DNA of 64,000 bases from Pholiota molesta (Eukaryota > Basidiomycota > Agaricomycetes > Agaricales > Strophariaceae). The DNA is taken from positions 1-64,000 of the forward strand of contig JACGCK010000163.1 of the NCBI GenBank assembly GCA_014925825.1, given 5' to 3'. A model generated the notes under the pieces. That model did no database searches. It was not told the DNA's origin and saw nothing but the letters and a program-made list of their open reading frames with translations. The position numbers were made by a program, and so were the translations under genes. Positions 21,303-31,514 of this stretch are shown here, in pieces (within the stretch, counting starts at the first letter, position 1; each line of letters begins with the position of its first letter).

Positions 21303-24300
21303 CGATATAAAAATAGTGCATCCAGCTTCCTAACTGACGGGCACAGCCACTCCACCAAGCTGAGTTTGAAGACATTCCACTTTTGGCAGGTGGTCTATGC
21401 TGGTCACTGGGGCGGTGATGGTGATCACTGGAGGCTGTGCACTTGCTCACCATGCTCAACAGTGCCCAGCACTGCTCGTCGCTGTTGTCAGGGTCATCCC
21501 AAAGTGGAAATACCAAAAATAACATTTTTCCACTATTGGTGGGATTGCAGCTGGGCAGCTGGTCCGCTCTGTTTGGGGCCCTTTAGGACCATTTTATATC
21601 GATAGATGCGGATTTTGATTCTGAATACAACCGTGAAATTTTCATATTAATAGCTGAAATGGTTGACGCGCTAGACGCGAATTACTGATGGCGTAAAATT
21701 AGCGCCCACAAAGAATATTGCTTTCCTCCGCAACCGCCCGGTCGTTTTGCATGATCTTAGGTGGTATCTAGAGGTATTAACCGTGCGCTTCGAACGCGTC
21801 CATGATCGTAATTTTACGTCCCTTCCTCGCTCCGTAAAACGCTCCGGATATATTTACGCTCGCACCGCTTTACCGCCAGCTACGCTTTGAATATCCGCGC
21901 GCATATTATATTGTAAAATAGGTTAATATCACACCTTTCCAACGGTACCCTACTCGTTTGTATTGGAACATTCTACGCGGCGTTATTTACGAAATGGTTG
22001 TTTATTTATAGCAGGGGAACTACAAATCGCCTCAGCGAGCGCTTAGGTGCGTTGCCATCTGCTGAATTTATTGGATTTAATGACACATCGACTTTGGGGA
22101 TCAGACGCCGGGAAGGTACTGAAGCAGATGCTGGGCTGGCATGGATATTGGCTGGCTGGCAGGCATGATTCTATATTTAGTATTCGGGCCGAGCACGTGT
22201 CTGTTGGCTGCATGCCCCGTATATGCACCTGGGTTGGCCCGCTCAATATTGGGCGCTTAGACGCCATAATATACAGAAAGGTTCGGAATTTTACACTGAT
22301 TTCGAATCTAAAAATTTTATATCAATAGCTGCATTCGTTAGGGCGCTAGAAGCGAATTACTGATGGCGCTTAAAATGCGCCCACAAAAGATGGCTTGTTT
22401 CTCATGAACCGGCGCTCCGTTTTGCATAATCTAAATTGGAGTGTATAGATATTAAGAAGATCTTTCGAACGCGCTACTGATCATAATTTTCCGTTCCTTC
22501 CCTGGCACAGAATACGGCCCGCACTATTCTGCACTCCAGAATTAATAGCATGGGCTAGGCATTAAATATAAATGCGCTACGTTCCCATAAAATAGCTGAA
22601 TACGAGGTCTTTCGAACGCGTGTATATGCACTTTTATTGAATAACATCCCATAGCTCCAGAAAGAAATTGATCGTTCCTTAAATAATGTGGGAACCGCAT
22701 ATCGCGCTAGCGCGTACTTAGCCGCGTTGGAATCGCCTGAATTTACTGGATTTAATGACGCCTTCGTTATGGAATTCGGAGGCCGGGAAGGTAGTGAAAA
22801 AGACATGGGGCGGGTATGGATATTGCCTTGCTGGCCGGAATGGTACTATTTTTAGGCCTGCCGTGCTCGGCATCACCCAATTCGGGCGTAGAATAGTGGC
22901 ACCCTCCCCCTCCCTCCCATATTAAAAATTCGATTCCTCCCTCAATTCTTATCCAATCCTTTTGTTCTTTTTTGTATTATTTTATATAAATACGGTACTA
23001 TATGCCTACGTTGTTGATACATTATTGTAGTGCATGCAGCATGTCTTATCTTAATATCGCTCTTTTTTCAGTATTACATTGGGGCTTTTCACTGCATTTG
23101 GGATGCTTATTAGCATATATAAAGCGGTGAGTAGGTAGAGGTACATATTTAACACATTTTCTGGTAGCTTAGCACCAATATAAATGCTACTCTATTGGTA
23201 TACACACATAAAAGATGAATTTGGTTACTTTCTCCTTGATATACTCATATCTCAGCCAATATTGTCACTACGGACAGACCCAAGCGTGCGTTAAGACGGC
23301 AACAAGGCATATTAAATATTGACTTATACAGTATTCTGACACACACCAATTACTCCTGTGATCACACCAGAATGATTAAATACAATAAAACCTGAACAAT
23401 ATTGCCCTGTGAATGTAGTTATGCGTCTAAAATTACACGACTTTCGAGGAGTACTCTATAATATAGCTAAAATTACCTTGCCAAAATTCAAAAGACCAGT
23501 ACAAGAGTTGCGACCTCTAGATACTAAAAGATCGCAAAATTCTTCGATTTCTTGAAAATGTCAGTAGATTCATGCATATCTATATACTGTTACTACTCCA
23601 AATATAGTGTAATATGCTTATTATGGCTACTAGACACCAATATCACTTAATATAGGCATTTATAAAAAAGTTATCCATGAGAGCATATTCTAGACCACTT
23701 GGAGTGTTTAGATCATAGGGATATCTATGAATCAAGTCATACATAAAAAATGTGTGGGTAGGTCGCAACATATTTGGCTCTGTAGGGTGCAGTTCCTACT
23801 CTCCTTGTCTACCTTTTGGATATGTTGGGTGGTCCATATTGTAATATACTCACACCGAATACCACAATATTCCGATCATAACTGAATGTGCCAGATGTAT
23901 ATTTCATGTTTTGTGCAAGATTTAATCATTCTGCTGATATAATGGATAGAATGCATTTAGAGAACAATCGTCGATTAATAGAGTTAGAAGCAGCATAATT
24001 AAGATGTAAATGAGTCTTTAAACATGCTTGTAGCTACAGTATTGGGTGAGATATGAGTACATCAAGCAGAAGGTACCCCAATCTTTCCTTTATGGGTGTA
24101 AACCTATAGGAAGGCATTTATATTAGTGTTAAACTACCAGGAACTGTGCTAGGTATGTACCCCCAACTATTTACCGTTTTATATATGCCAATAAGCAACC
24201 CAAATGCGGTGAAAAACCCCAATGTACCATTCAAAATCAAGAGATATTTAAAATAACACATGCTGCATGCATTATAATAATGTATCAATAGCCTAGTCGT

Positions 24301-25999
24301 ATAGTACTCTATTTATATAGAATATTACAAAGAAGAACGAAGGGATTTAACAGGAATTGAGGGAGGAATCGAATTTTCAATATTGGGGGGAGGGGGAGGG
24401 TGCCACTATTCTACGCCCGAATTGGGTGATGCCGAGCACGGCAGGCCTAAAAATAGTACCATTCCGGCCAGCAAGGCAATATCCATACCCGCCCCATGTC
24501 TTTTCACTACCTTCCCGGCCTCCGAATTCCATAACGAAGGCGTCATTAAATCCAGTAAATTCAGGCGATTCCAACGCGGCTAAGTACGCGCTAGCGCGAT
24601 ATGCGGTTCCCACATTATTTAAGGAACGATCAATTTCTTTCTGGAGCTATGGGATGTTATTCAATAAAAGTGCATATACACGCGTTCGAAAGACCTCGTA
24701 TTCAGCTATTTTATGGGAACGTAGCGCATTTATATTTAATGCCTAGCCCATGCTATTAATTCTGGAGTGCAGAATAGTGCGGGCCGTATTCTGTGCCAGG
24801 GAAGGAACGGAAAATTATGATCAGTAGCGCGTTCGAAAGATCTTCTTAATATCTATACACTCCAATTTAGATTATGCAAAACGGAGCGCCGGTTCATGAG
24901 AAACAAGCCATCTTTTGTGGGCGCATTTTAAGCGCCATCAGTAATTCGCTTCTAGCGCCCTAACGAATGCAGCTATTGATATAAAATTTTTAGATTCGAA
25001 ATCAGTGTAAAATTCCGAACCTTTCTGTATATTATGGCGTCTAAGCGCCCAATATTGAGCGGGCCAACCCAGGTGCATATACGGGGCATGCAGCCAACAG
25101 ACACGTGCTCGGCCCGAATACTAAATATAGAATCATGCCTGCCAGCCAGCCAATATCCATGCCAGCCCAGCATCTGCTTCAGTACCTTCCCGGCGTCTGA
25201 TCCCCAAAGTCGATGTGTCATTAAATCCAATAAATTCAGCAGATGGCAACGCACCTAAGCGCTCGCTGAGGCGATTTGTAGTTCCCCTGCTATAAATAAA
25301 CAACCATTTCGTAAATAACGCCGCGTAGAATGTTCCAATACAAACGAGTAGGGTACCGTTGGAAAGGTGTGATATTAACCTATTTTACAATATAATATGC
25401 GCGCGGATATTCAAAGCGTAGCTGGCGGTAAAGCGGTGCGAGCGTAAATATATCCGGAGCGTTTTACGGAGCGAGGAAGGGACGTAAAATTACGATCATG
25501 GACGCGTTCGAAGCGCACGGTTAATACCTCTAGATACCACCTAAGATCATGCAAAACGACCGGGCGGTTGCGGAGGAAAGCAATATTCTTTGTGGGCGCT
25601 AATTTTACGCCATCAGTAATTCGCGTCTAGCGCGTCAACCATTTCAGCTATTAATATGAAAATTTCACGGTTGTATTCAGAATCAAAATCCGCATCTATC
25701 GATATAAAATGGTCCTAAAGGGCCCCAAACAGAGCGGACCAGCTGCCCAGCTGCAATCCCACCAATAGTGGAAAAATGTTATTTTTGGTATTTCCACTTT
25801 GGGATGACCCTGACAACAGCGACGAGCAGTGCTGGGCACTGTTGAGCATGGTGAGCAAGTGCACAGCCTCCAGTGATCACCATCACCGCCCCCAGTGACC
25901 AGCATAGACCACCTGCCAAAAGTGGAATGTCTTCAAACTCAGCTTGGTGGAGTGGCTGTGCCCGTCAGTTAGGAAGCTGGATGCACTATTTTTATATCG
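21303..25999. mobile_element. 4.7-kb palindromic element nested in the transposon
   Basis: Both ends begin CGATATAAAAATAGTGCATC in inverted orientation. Base i on the left pairs with base 47302 - i on the right, shifting to 47301 - i after one G/C-run indel near 21411. The outer ~1.6 kb of each arm (21303-22920 and 24382-25999) is nearly identical; the inner ~0.4 kb is still alignable but clearly diverged (about four in five bases by eye). The centre is AT-rich and unpaired. Each arm itself holds two diverged direct repeats of period 675 bp. No target duplication is evident and no credible protein is encoded. Its class is unknown; it resembles a foldback or very long-TIR non-autonomous element. 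Confidence 0.8.
21600..22950 (+). repeat. Two 675-bp direct repeats in left arm
   Basis: GAATTACTGATGGCG at 21679 recurs at 22354, and TGGATTTAATGAC at 22072 recurs at 22747; both are offset by 675 bp. The copies are diverged. The mirror image exists in the right arm at about 24350-25700. Confidence 0.7.
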
Positions 26000-26582
26000 T
26001 CAATCTAGTCTGATTCATGCATGAGATTGACAGACACAAGTGCCTCTCGAAGGATGCTTCAACATCATAGACTGGTGAGTTTGGCAATCACAAAAGACAG
26101 TTGAATGACACCGTACTTTTTTGTGCGCGCTCGTCCTCGAACAGCGCTCACCCGAGCTCCTCCGCGGACGGCTCCGATGTCGAGCCCTGCATCCGATCTG
26201 GCGGCGATGTCTTCGTTGTCGGATGATTCGACAAGAATGGGAGAGATGGCGCGAGTTGCGCGCTTGGCAGTGGGCATGGAGGTGGTGGATGCGGGCATGG
26301 TTGGTGGTGGGGAACAAGCGACGGAGCGTGCCGGGTGAACACCAGGCTGAACTCGAATTGCCCGCATGAGCCATCGTGGCTGGGATAGGGGCTGCAGCTT
26401 GCAGAAATACTGAGCGGGCGGGGACGGAGGGACATGGATGAGTGTACCAGAGGTGGTGGTGGTGTAATTGACACCGTCGGTCCACATTTTCTCACTATTT
26501 CGAGCTGACAATGGTGGGAACGCATTACATTCAAGTGTACTAGATTAGATCTAAACCGTAGAACAAATAAAATGACATCTAT
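26000..26582. other. Transposon interior, weak minus-strand frame
   Basis: A minus-strand frame from 26511 to 26065 encodes a Pro/Ser/Arg-rich stretch including ISPILVESSDNEDIAARSD, which looks more protein-like than random. It has no family match and no clear splice partners, so I do not call a gene. It may be an exon whose continuation was displaced by the palindrome insertion. Confidence 0.25.
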
Positions 26583-27372
26583 CTATGCAGAGGATTCGGA
26601 ATCGTGAGTACTTGCGTTATCTCCTACTGCACGGAGCTTAGACCATCCTTCGTCGGCGAATTCACGAAGCGTGTTGAAATAGTGCCGAGCGCTGTCGAGC
26701 TCAGCGTTGGCGTCAGCCAATTTTCCTTCGAGCTCAGAGATGCGATCCAGTGCTTCTTCATGCGACAGTTTGCGTTTAGTGACCTTGAGGTCGTGTGCGA
26801 GGATGGTGTTTTCGGTCATGAGGTCGTAATGGGCCTGGCGAAAGTAGTCGAAATGGGTTTCGAACGCGTGAAGGCGGATGGCCATTTGGCCCTTGCGGGG
26901 GCTTTTGCTGAGGACAGAGTCGAGATGCAAAGGTGGGACGCGTCTGCGGCGGAAGATGTTCAATGAGCACAAACTTCAGAGAAGGAAAATTGACTTACCG
27001 AACGAGAGGGCCTGTGTTTCGAGCTGTGCGCAACGCTTCCAACGCCGCATGGTATTTGGCGCTCTCGGAGTTGTCGCCGCCGGTTTGCGTGGGACCTGCA
27101 CTGCGCGTGGGTAGCGGAGAGGTAGGCTCGGTTTGCGAGTACTGGAAGACGGCGCCGCGAGAGGAGGTGGGTATTTTGGTGGGCGTTACTTGCGTCCCAA
27201 AGACTTGAGATTCGATGGTGTCGCCCGCGTACATGTGGGCGTTGAGAGGGTCGTCGGAGTCGGGGATTTCGGCGGGTGAATCCTCAGTTTTGGTAAAGTA
27301 AGAATTGTCGGGGGTTTGGGGAAGAGATCCGGCGGGAGCGCGAGAGCGCACGGGGGAGTGTCCAGACGACAT
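26583..27372 (-). CDS. Coiled-coil protein, transposon cargo, 244 aa
   Basis: Two exons (27372-26999 and 26943-26583) joined by a 55-bp intron (GTAAGT donor, CGCAG acceptor) give exactly 245 codons. The N-terminal half is Ser/Pro/Thr-rich and disordered (SGHSPVRSRAPAGS, TPDNSYFTKTEDSPAEIPDS). The C-terminal half is helical: MAIRLHAFETHFDYFRQAHY, then a heptad-rich segment through KVTKRKLSHEEALDRISELE. It ends in a Ser/Glu-rich tail. I recognise no domain. It sits near the right end of the 12.9-kb element in the same orientation as the coiled-coil gene at 20.7 kb, with which it shares layout but no obvious sequence. Confidence 0.65.
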
Positions 27373-27444
27373 GCCAGTAAGGATGTGAGCTTGCGGCGGT
27401 CAAAAAAAAAAGTGCTAAGGCCATGAGCATGGAAAGTGTCGTGT

Positions 27445-27797
27445 TGTGACAAATTCGAGTAAAGTAAACAACGCGATGGTGCAATGGTATGTTGATGTGT
27501 TGAGGCTCACTTTTGCGAAAGGGCTCCGGTTCGAACCCCAGCGGTGCAATTCTTGGGCGTCTCTACAGCTTCTACAGTGTCTATCGGATTTGGGCGTTCT
27601 CTACTTGGAATTTCGGACAGTTGTTCGATTTACTGAGTGATGAGAAACGCGTGGATATCTATGGGGGTTTACTGGAGAGGTGGAATATCTATGTGGGTCT
27701 ACTGGAGAGGTGGAAAGATGTGGTAGGACTATGGGATGTACTGAAAGGTATGTCTTCTACAAGTCCTACCTATTCTAATAGCCCTCTACTGATGTAT
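27445..27797. repeat. Right subterminal repeat region of transposon
   Basis: The ~350 bp before the right terminal repeat holds many TCTAC, GTCTAC and TCTATG words. It also has a 30-40 bp direct repeat built on ACTGGAGAGGTGGA at 27671-27716. The first part carries a tRNA-like pair of internal promoter boxes (TGGTGCAATGGTA near 27477 and GGTTCGAACCCC near 27528) that do not fold into a convincing cloverleaf. Confidence 0.55.
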
Positions 27798-27810
27798 TCA
27801 CTTGTTCCTG
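27798..27810 (-). repeat. Right terminal inverted repeat
   Basis: TCACTTGTTCCTG, the exact complement of the left end, followed by the AT target duplication. Confidence 0.8.
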
Positions 27811-27812
27811 AT

Positions 27813-28308
27813 GAAAGGACCCAAACAGATTACCCTCCTCTTGAGACATTACCTAAAAATACCAAATGCAGATCATCGAAAGTCTCTAACGAGGTTAATC
27901 CTGTCCTGTCATCAATTAGCACTGGAGAGATTGAGACATACCGAGCACCGCCGACCAAAGATCCCACGAGAGAGAAGAGTATGCAGGTTCTGCAAGTCAG
28001 CAGTTGAATCTCCAGAACACGCCCTACTAGAGTGTGAGGCAAACTTGGAGATCAATGCTATAAGAGCCACGTTCACGGAGAAGCTAGCTGCTGAGGTCCC
28101 AGACTGGGATCTTGTACAAGCGCTGAATCCATTGAGCAAATTGCGGATACTCATTAACAATAGGGAAATTACATGGTTGCTCGGAAAATTCACTTATGAA
28201 ATCCTCCGTATTTTTGATGACACGCCGATTCTGGTCCCAGCTATGCCTCTGGATTGGTTGGTCAGTTTGCCAAGAAGTAGTACAGGTGGTGCTGGGATGG
28301 TCTCTTAA
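27813..28308 (+). mobile_element. LINE ORF, right part (C-terminal zinc motif)
   Basis: Continuation of the split LINE frame: RHYLKIPNADHRKSLTRLIL, then a Cys/His motif CRFCKSAVESPEHALLEC typical of the C-terminus of these LINE proteins, and EILRIFDDTPI near the end, stopping at 28308. On its own it has no start. It rejoins the left part in frame once the 12.9-kb element is removed. Confidence 0.85.
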
Positions 28309-28474
28309 TTTACCTTGGGCATGGGGGTCATATGGACGTCTAGGCGAAGAGCTGGAGGGACATTTCTGTATGATCAATGTGTTCTGGGTCCGGAGGCGAA
28401 GATACGTAGCTGGCATGTATTGGGATAACCTTCGGGACACAGCGGCCCAGGAGGGGCCAGTGCTGTGTATAATC

Positions 28475-28498
28475 TATCACTATCACTATCACTATCAC
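28475..28498 (+). repeat. (TATCAC)4, probable LINE 3' tail
   Basis: Four perfect copies of a 6-bp unit lie about 170 bp after the LINE stop codon. Many fungal LINEs end in short tandem repeats rather than poly(A), so this probably marks the 3' end of the LINE. Confidence 0.55.
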
Positions 28499-28647
28499 TT
28501 TCCGGCCCTTGGCCCGGCCCGAATGAAGACCGCCTGACAAAGCATTTCGCTGGAGTCGCTTGACGCTCAACCCCGCGTTCAAGTTGGGCTTGCCTTGCTT
28601 TCTCTTACTTTGTTCCTACACTGGGTCGTACTGGGGTTTGCTAAAGC

Positions 28648-30424
28648 ATGGTATGTGACGAAATCTCCTCATAAAAATCTGTTATTGACTAACGCCATGT
28701 TGTTAGTCCTTCACTTCTCAATTCGCGAATGTCCTACGAACCAACTACGTTCCCACCCCCACCGAAATCGATGCCATTGAACAAACATTACAAGATCCCA
28801 CTGCTGAACTGCGTACGCTGGAAGACCAACTTCTGCAGCTTCAGAAACAGTTGGAGACCAAGACCGCGAAAAGGGACGATTGGTCGAGGAACATCGCTGA
28901 GCATGAACGCCTTCTCACTCCCTTCCGTTGCTTGCCCGACGATATCCTCATCGAGGTCTTTATGGCTTGTCTTCCCACAACTCACGAAGCGATAATGGAC
29001 TGTAACGAACCCCCGTTGATCCTTGGTTACGTCTGCAGAAGGTGGCGATCTATTGCCTATCATACGCCGCGTCTATGGGCCACATTGCATATTGCTATTC
29101 CTACATCTCCATCCTTTTGGGGGCCTGTGAATGACGAAAAAGTGAGCCATTTCAAACAATCTTTCGAACAAAAAATACGGCAGCACCAAACCAGAATCTC
29201 TACCTGGCTTTCTCGTTCTAAAACCTGTCCGCTCTCGATATCAAGTCATGACAATCCTTCGTCATCGAGTTGGTCTGGTTCCCCAGCAAAATCGTATTAC
29301 GACTTGGTGTTAAATTTCTCTGACCGAATCTGGAAGCTTAATCTCAACGTTCCAAACCACCAATTGGCTTCCGACCTTCTTGCGACTATCCCCTTCGCAT
29401 CTTTCCCACATCTTCGTATTCTCTCCCTAGAATTCCCCCGTCGCCGCGGCCTGCGTCACCGACGTGTGTTCCAAAAATGGAAAAACAGTGGTCTCCTAAA
29501 CGTCCCAAATCTAACATACCTAAGCATATCAATGTGTCCTTTTCATTTTGAAGAGATGAATGTAAACTGGTCCCACCTTACGCATATCTCAGTATCGGGA
29601 GCGAACTTGTGGCCCTTGGGTATTCTTGATGCGCGGAAGATCTTCACCCACTGTCCACGATTGCGCTTTTGCGCTATCGAAATTTTATGCACCGAAAACA
29701 CGTCTATAGCATACACCCCATTTTCACTCCCATATCTCCATACGTTATCTGTCGTTGATGGCTCTACTGGCTTGGATGATTTATTCCAATACGCGGACAT
29801 TCCATCACTTCGAAACCTCACATACCATTCCATATCATTCCCGGAACTCGACACTAGACGTTCTCCCCTGCTTGTTATACTCTCGCGCACAAATACGAGA
29901 CTTGAACGCCTGACAACAAATATCCAGTTCTTTACTCTTGTTGACCTTCTCGAGTGTTTCGACATGACCCCTTCATTAACTCATCTTACCAACATACGCT
30001 GGAGTGCGGCACACTTCTCCCCCTTCTAATTCCTGTGTCGCCAAAAATGCTTTCCGCCCTCCTAGAACTCCTAACGCCAGCAGCCAATCGTCCAGTCTAT
30101 CTCCCGAAGCTGCAGGTTATCGATTTTGATTCGACAGCCTTGGATATGCGTTTGTCCGATTGGGAGCTCATAAAATTTATTCGATGCAGGATGGACAACG
30201 CCTCTCGAAATTCGGATGCCCAGGTCGCGGCGCTGACGGAGGTCTCTATCGTGTCGACGAACGATATGGAGGTGGATATCCGTGCGCATCTTTCTGAGTA
30301 TATTTCTAACGGTATGGAGTTGAATCTCACGTACCGTGATACGGATATTGCATCATCTGGCAACTGGACTCCGATTTTTCCTGTAGACAATTTTTATGCT
30401 GTAGATGAAGGGGATTATCTGTAG
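28648..30424 (+). pseudogene. F-box family gene with a frameshift
   Basis: The first exon is the ATG alone (28648-28650), then a 56-bp GTATGT...TTAG intron, then coding from 28707 (SFTSQFANVLRTNYVPTPTE). A leucine-rich coiled coil leads to an F-box-like block, HERLLTPFRCLPDDILIEVF, and GYVCRRWRSIAYHTPRLWAT, then a Leu-rich-repeat-like body. The frame is lost near 30,000: it stops at 30027-30029, while the C-terminal third (MLSALLELLTP to the end at 30424) continues in another frame. The intact relative at 43.1 kb reads straight through here, with a longer spacer. It is therefore a broken paralogue, unless the shift is a sequence error. Confidence 0.75.
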
Positions 30425-30817
30425 GATAGTCGATCCTTTTTGTCATATGTTCAAATTTGTATTTCGAACCTAGTCTGAGCATTTATAAGATAGGATAGCA
30501 TTGGTCAGACGCAGGAGTCGCAAACATCTGACAATCCTGCTCGGCATGTGTATGAGAGCTCGCCTCCGACATTTTGTGGTGTTGGCGCTAATAGCCAAGC
30601 GGTGGCGACAAATTAGAACACTTTGACTATCTGTTCCTCTTTGAGGGCGCCATTTCCACTGCTACATGCAGTGCACTACTTAGCCCATTTTGAATGCAGG
30701 ATGCAATGTCCAACTAAGAACCTAAAATGCACACAGAAGAGTTCGTACTAATGCTGTTATCAACTCAGCCAAATAAACTACTCGTAATTTACAAACATGC
30801 GCATCTTTCCTCGACAT
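30425..30817. other. Intergenic
   Basis: No gene seen. From about 30,724 it matches 8,727-8,819, the 3' flank of the other secreted-protein copy. Confidence 0.5.
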
Positions 30818-31514
30818 CTACCGCCCGGCCTGGATGTGCCAGTGCCCCATCAACGAGTCGTAGCCCATGGTGTGGTGGTCCGTGGTGAAGCACGACTTGT
30901 GGTAGCACTCGACAGTGAGGCCGAGGCGCGAGATCTGCGCCTGGCGGACGCCCAGCTGGTGCACGCTGTGCGGCGAGCCCGCGGGGAGGCCGGCGTTGGT
31001 GTGGTGCGCGAACAACACGGCGCCGGGATAGTGCTGGTTCATCGCGTTGCCGAGCGGGGCGTTACTTGGGATCCACACTTTCGGCTGGGAAGCCCAAGCG
31101 TCAGCGTCCGCGTAGACCATGCACACATAGTCCTTGTTGGGGTCCGCGCCATGGGCGAAGGCCTTGGCCAAGTCCACCGCCTACAAAATCATGATTAGTA
31201 GGCTGGAGACACTGTCAACCGCGGAGCACGTACATCGGCGACATATAATACAGCGCCGAGCTCGCCGCCTGCGCTGGCTTGTGGATGGCGGGGCGTGCCG
31301 TTGAATCCATTATAGCCAATGAAGACCTTGCCGCCACGGGCCTGAGGTTCGAGGGACAGTGCCCTGCGGATCCAGATGAAGAGTGACCCCCCTTGGAGGC
31401 GGCACGCGGGGCGGCGGTGCGGCCTTTGGGAGGCGCTGCGGGCAGTGCAGCGATCAGGCCAACAAAGAGGAAGAGGGTGAACAGAAGCGATAATGGGCCA
31501 CGAGAGTAAAACAT
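30818..31514 (-). pseudogene. Second copy of the small secreted protein, frameshifted
   Basis: Same gene plan as the copy at 8.8-9.5 kb: signal peptide (SLLFTLFLFVGLIAALP), one short intron (31233-31181, 53 bp) and a last exon of the same 363-nt length. Exon 1 is one base short near 31,340 relative to the other copy, which puts the middle of the protein in the wrong frame before the intron. The last exon keeps its frame and most residues. The similarity extends into both flanks, including a promoter-proximal CGAGAGACCTGCTACTCGAA, so this is a direct segmental duplication of about 1 kb, 22 kb apart. It is either a recent pseudogene or a sequence error. Confidence 0.7.

Larger units (their letters stand above)
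14921..27810. mobile_element. Plavaka-like (CMC) DNA transposon, 12.9 kb, inserted in a LINE
   Basis: The ends are 13-bp perfect inverted repeats, CAGGAACAAGTGA at 14921-14933 and its complement at 27798-27810. They are flanked by a direct AT at 14919-14920 and 27811-27812, read as a 2-bp target duplication. Deleting the element and one AT rejoins the LINE open frame with no shift. Inside are a DUF6532 gene, a divergent Plavaka-type transposase, two coiled-coil genes and a nested 4.7-kb palindrome. The terminal 250-300 bp at each end are dense in TCTAC/GTAGA words, as subterminal transposase-binding repeats are in CACTA/CMC elements. Target-site length and terminal motif are read from this single copy. 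Confidence 0.8.

Noticed and set aside
22047..22328. Paired identical frames in the palindrome arms (also 24357-24746)
   Set aside because: Their identity reflects the inverted repeat itself; the sequences have no family similarity and are short.
28482..28505. TATCAC repeat as a CRISPR-like or regulatory array
   Set aside because: Four contiguous 6-bp units without spacers, in a eukaryotic genome; best read as a LINE 3' tail.
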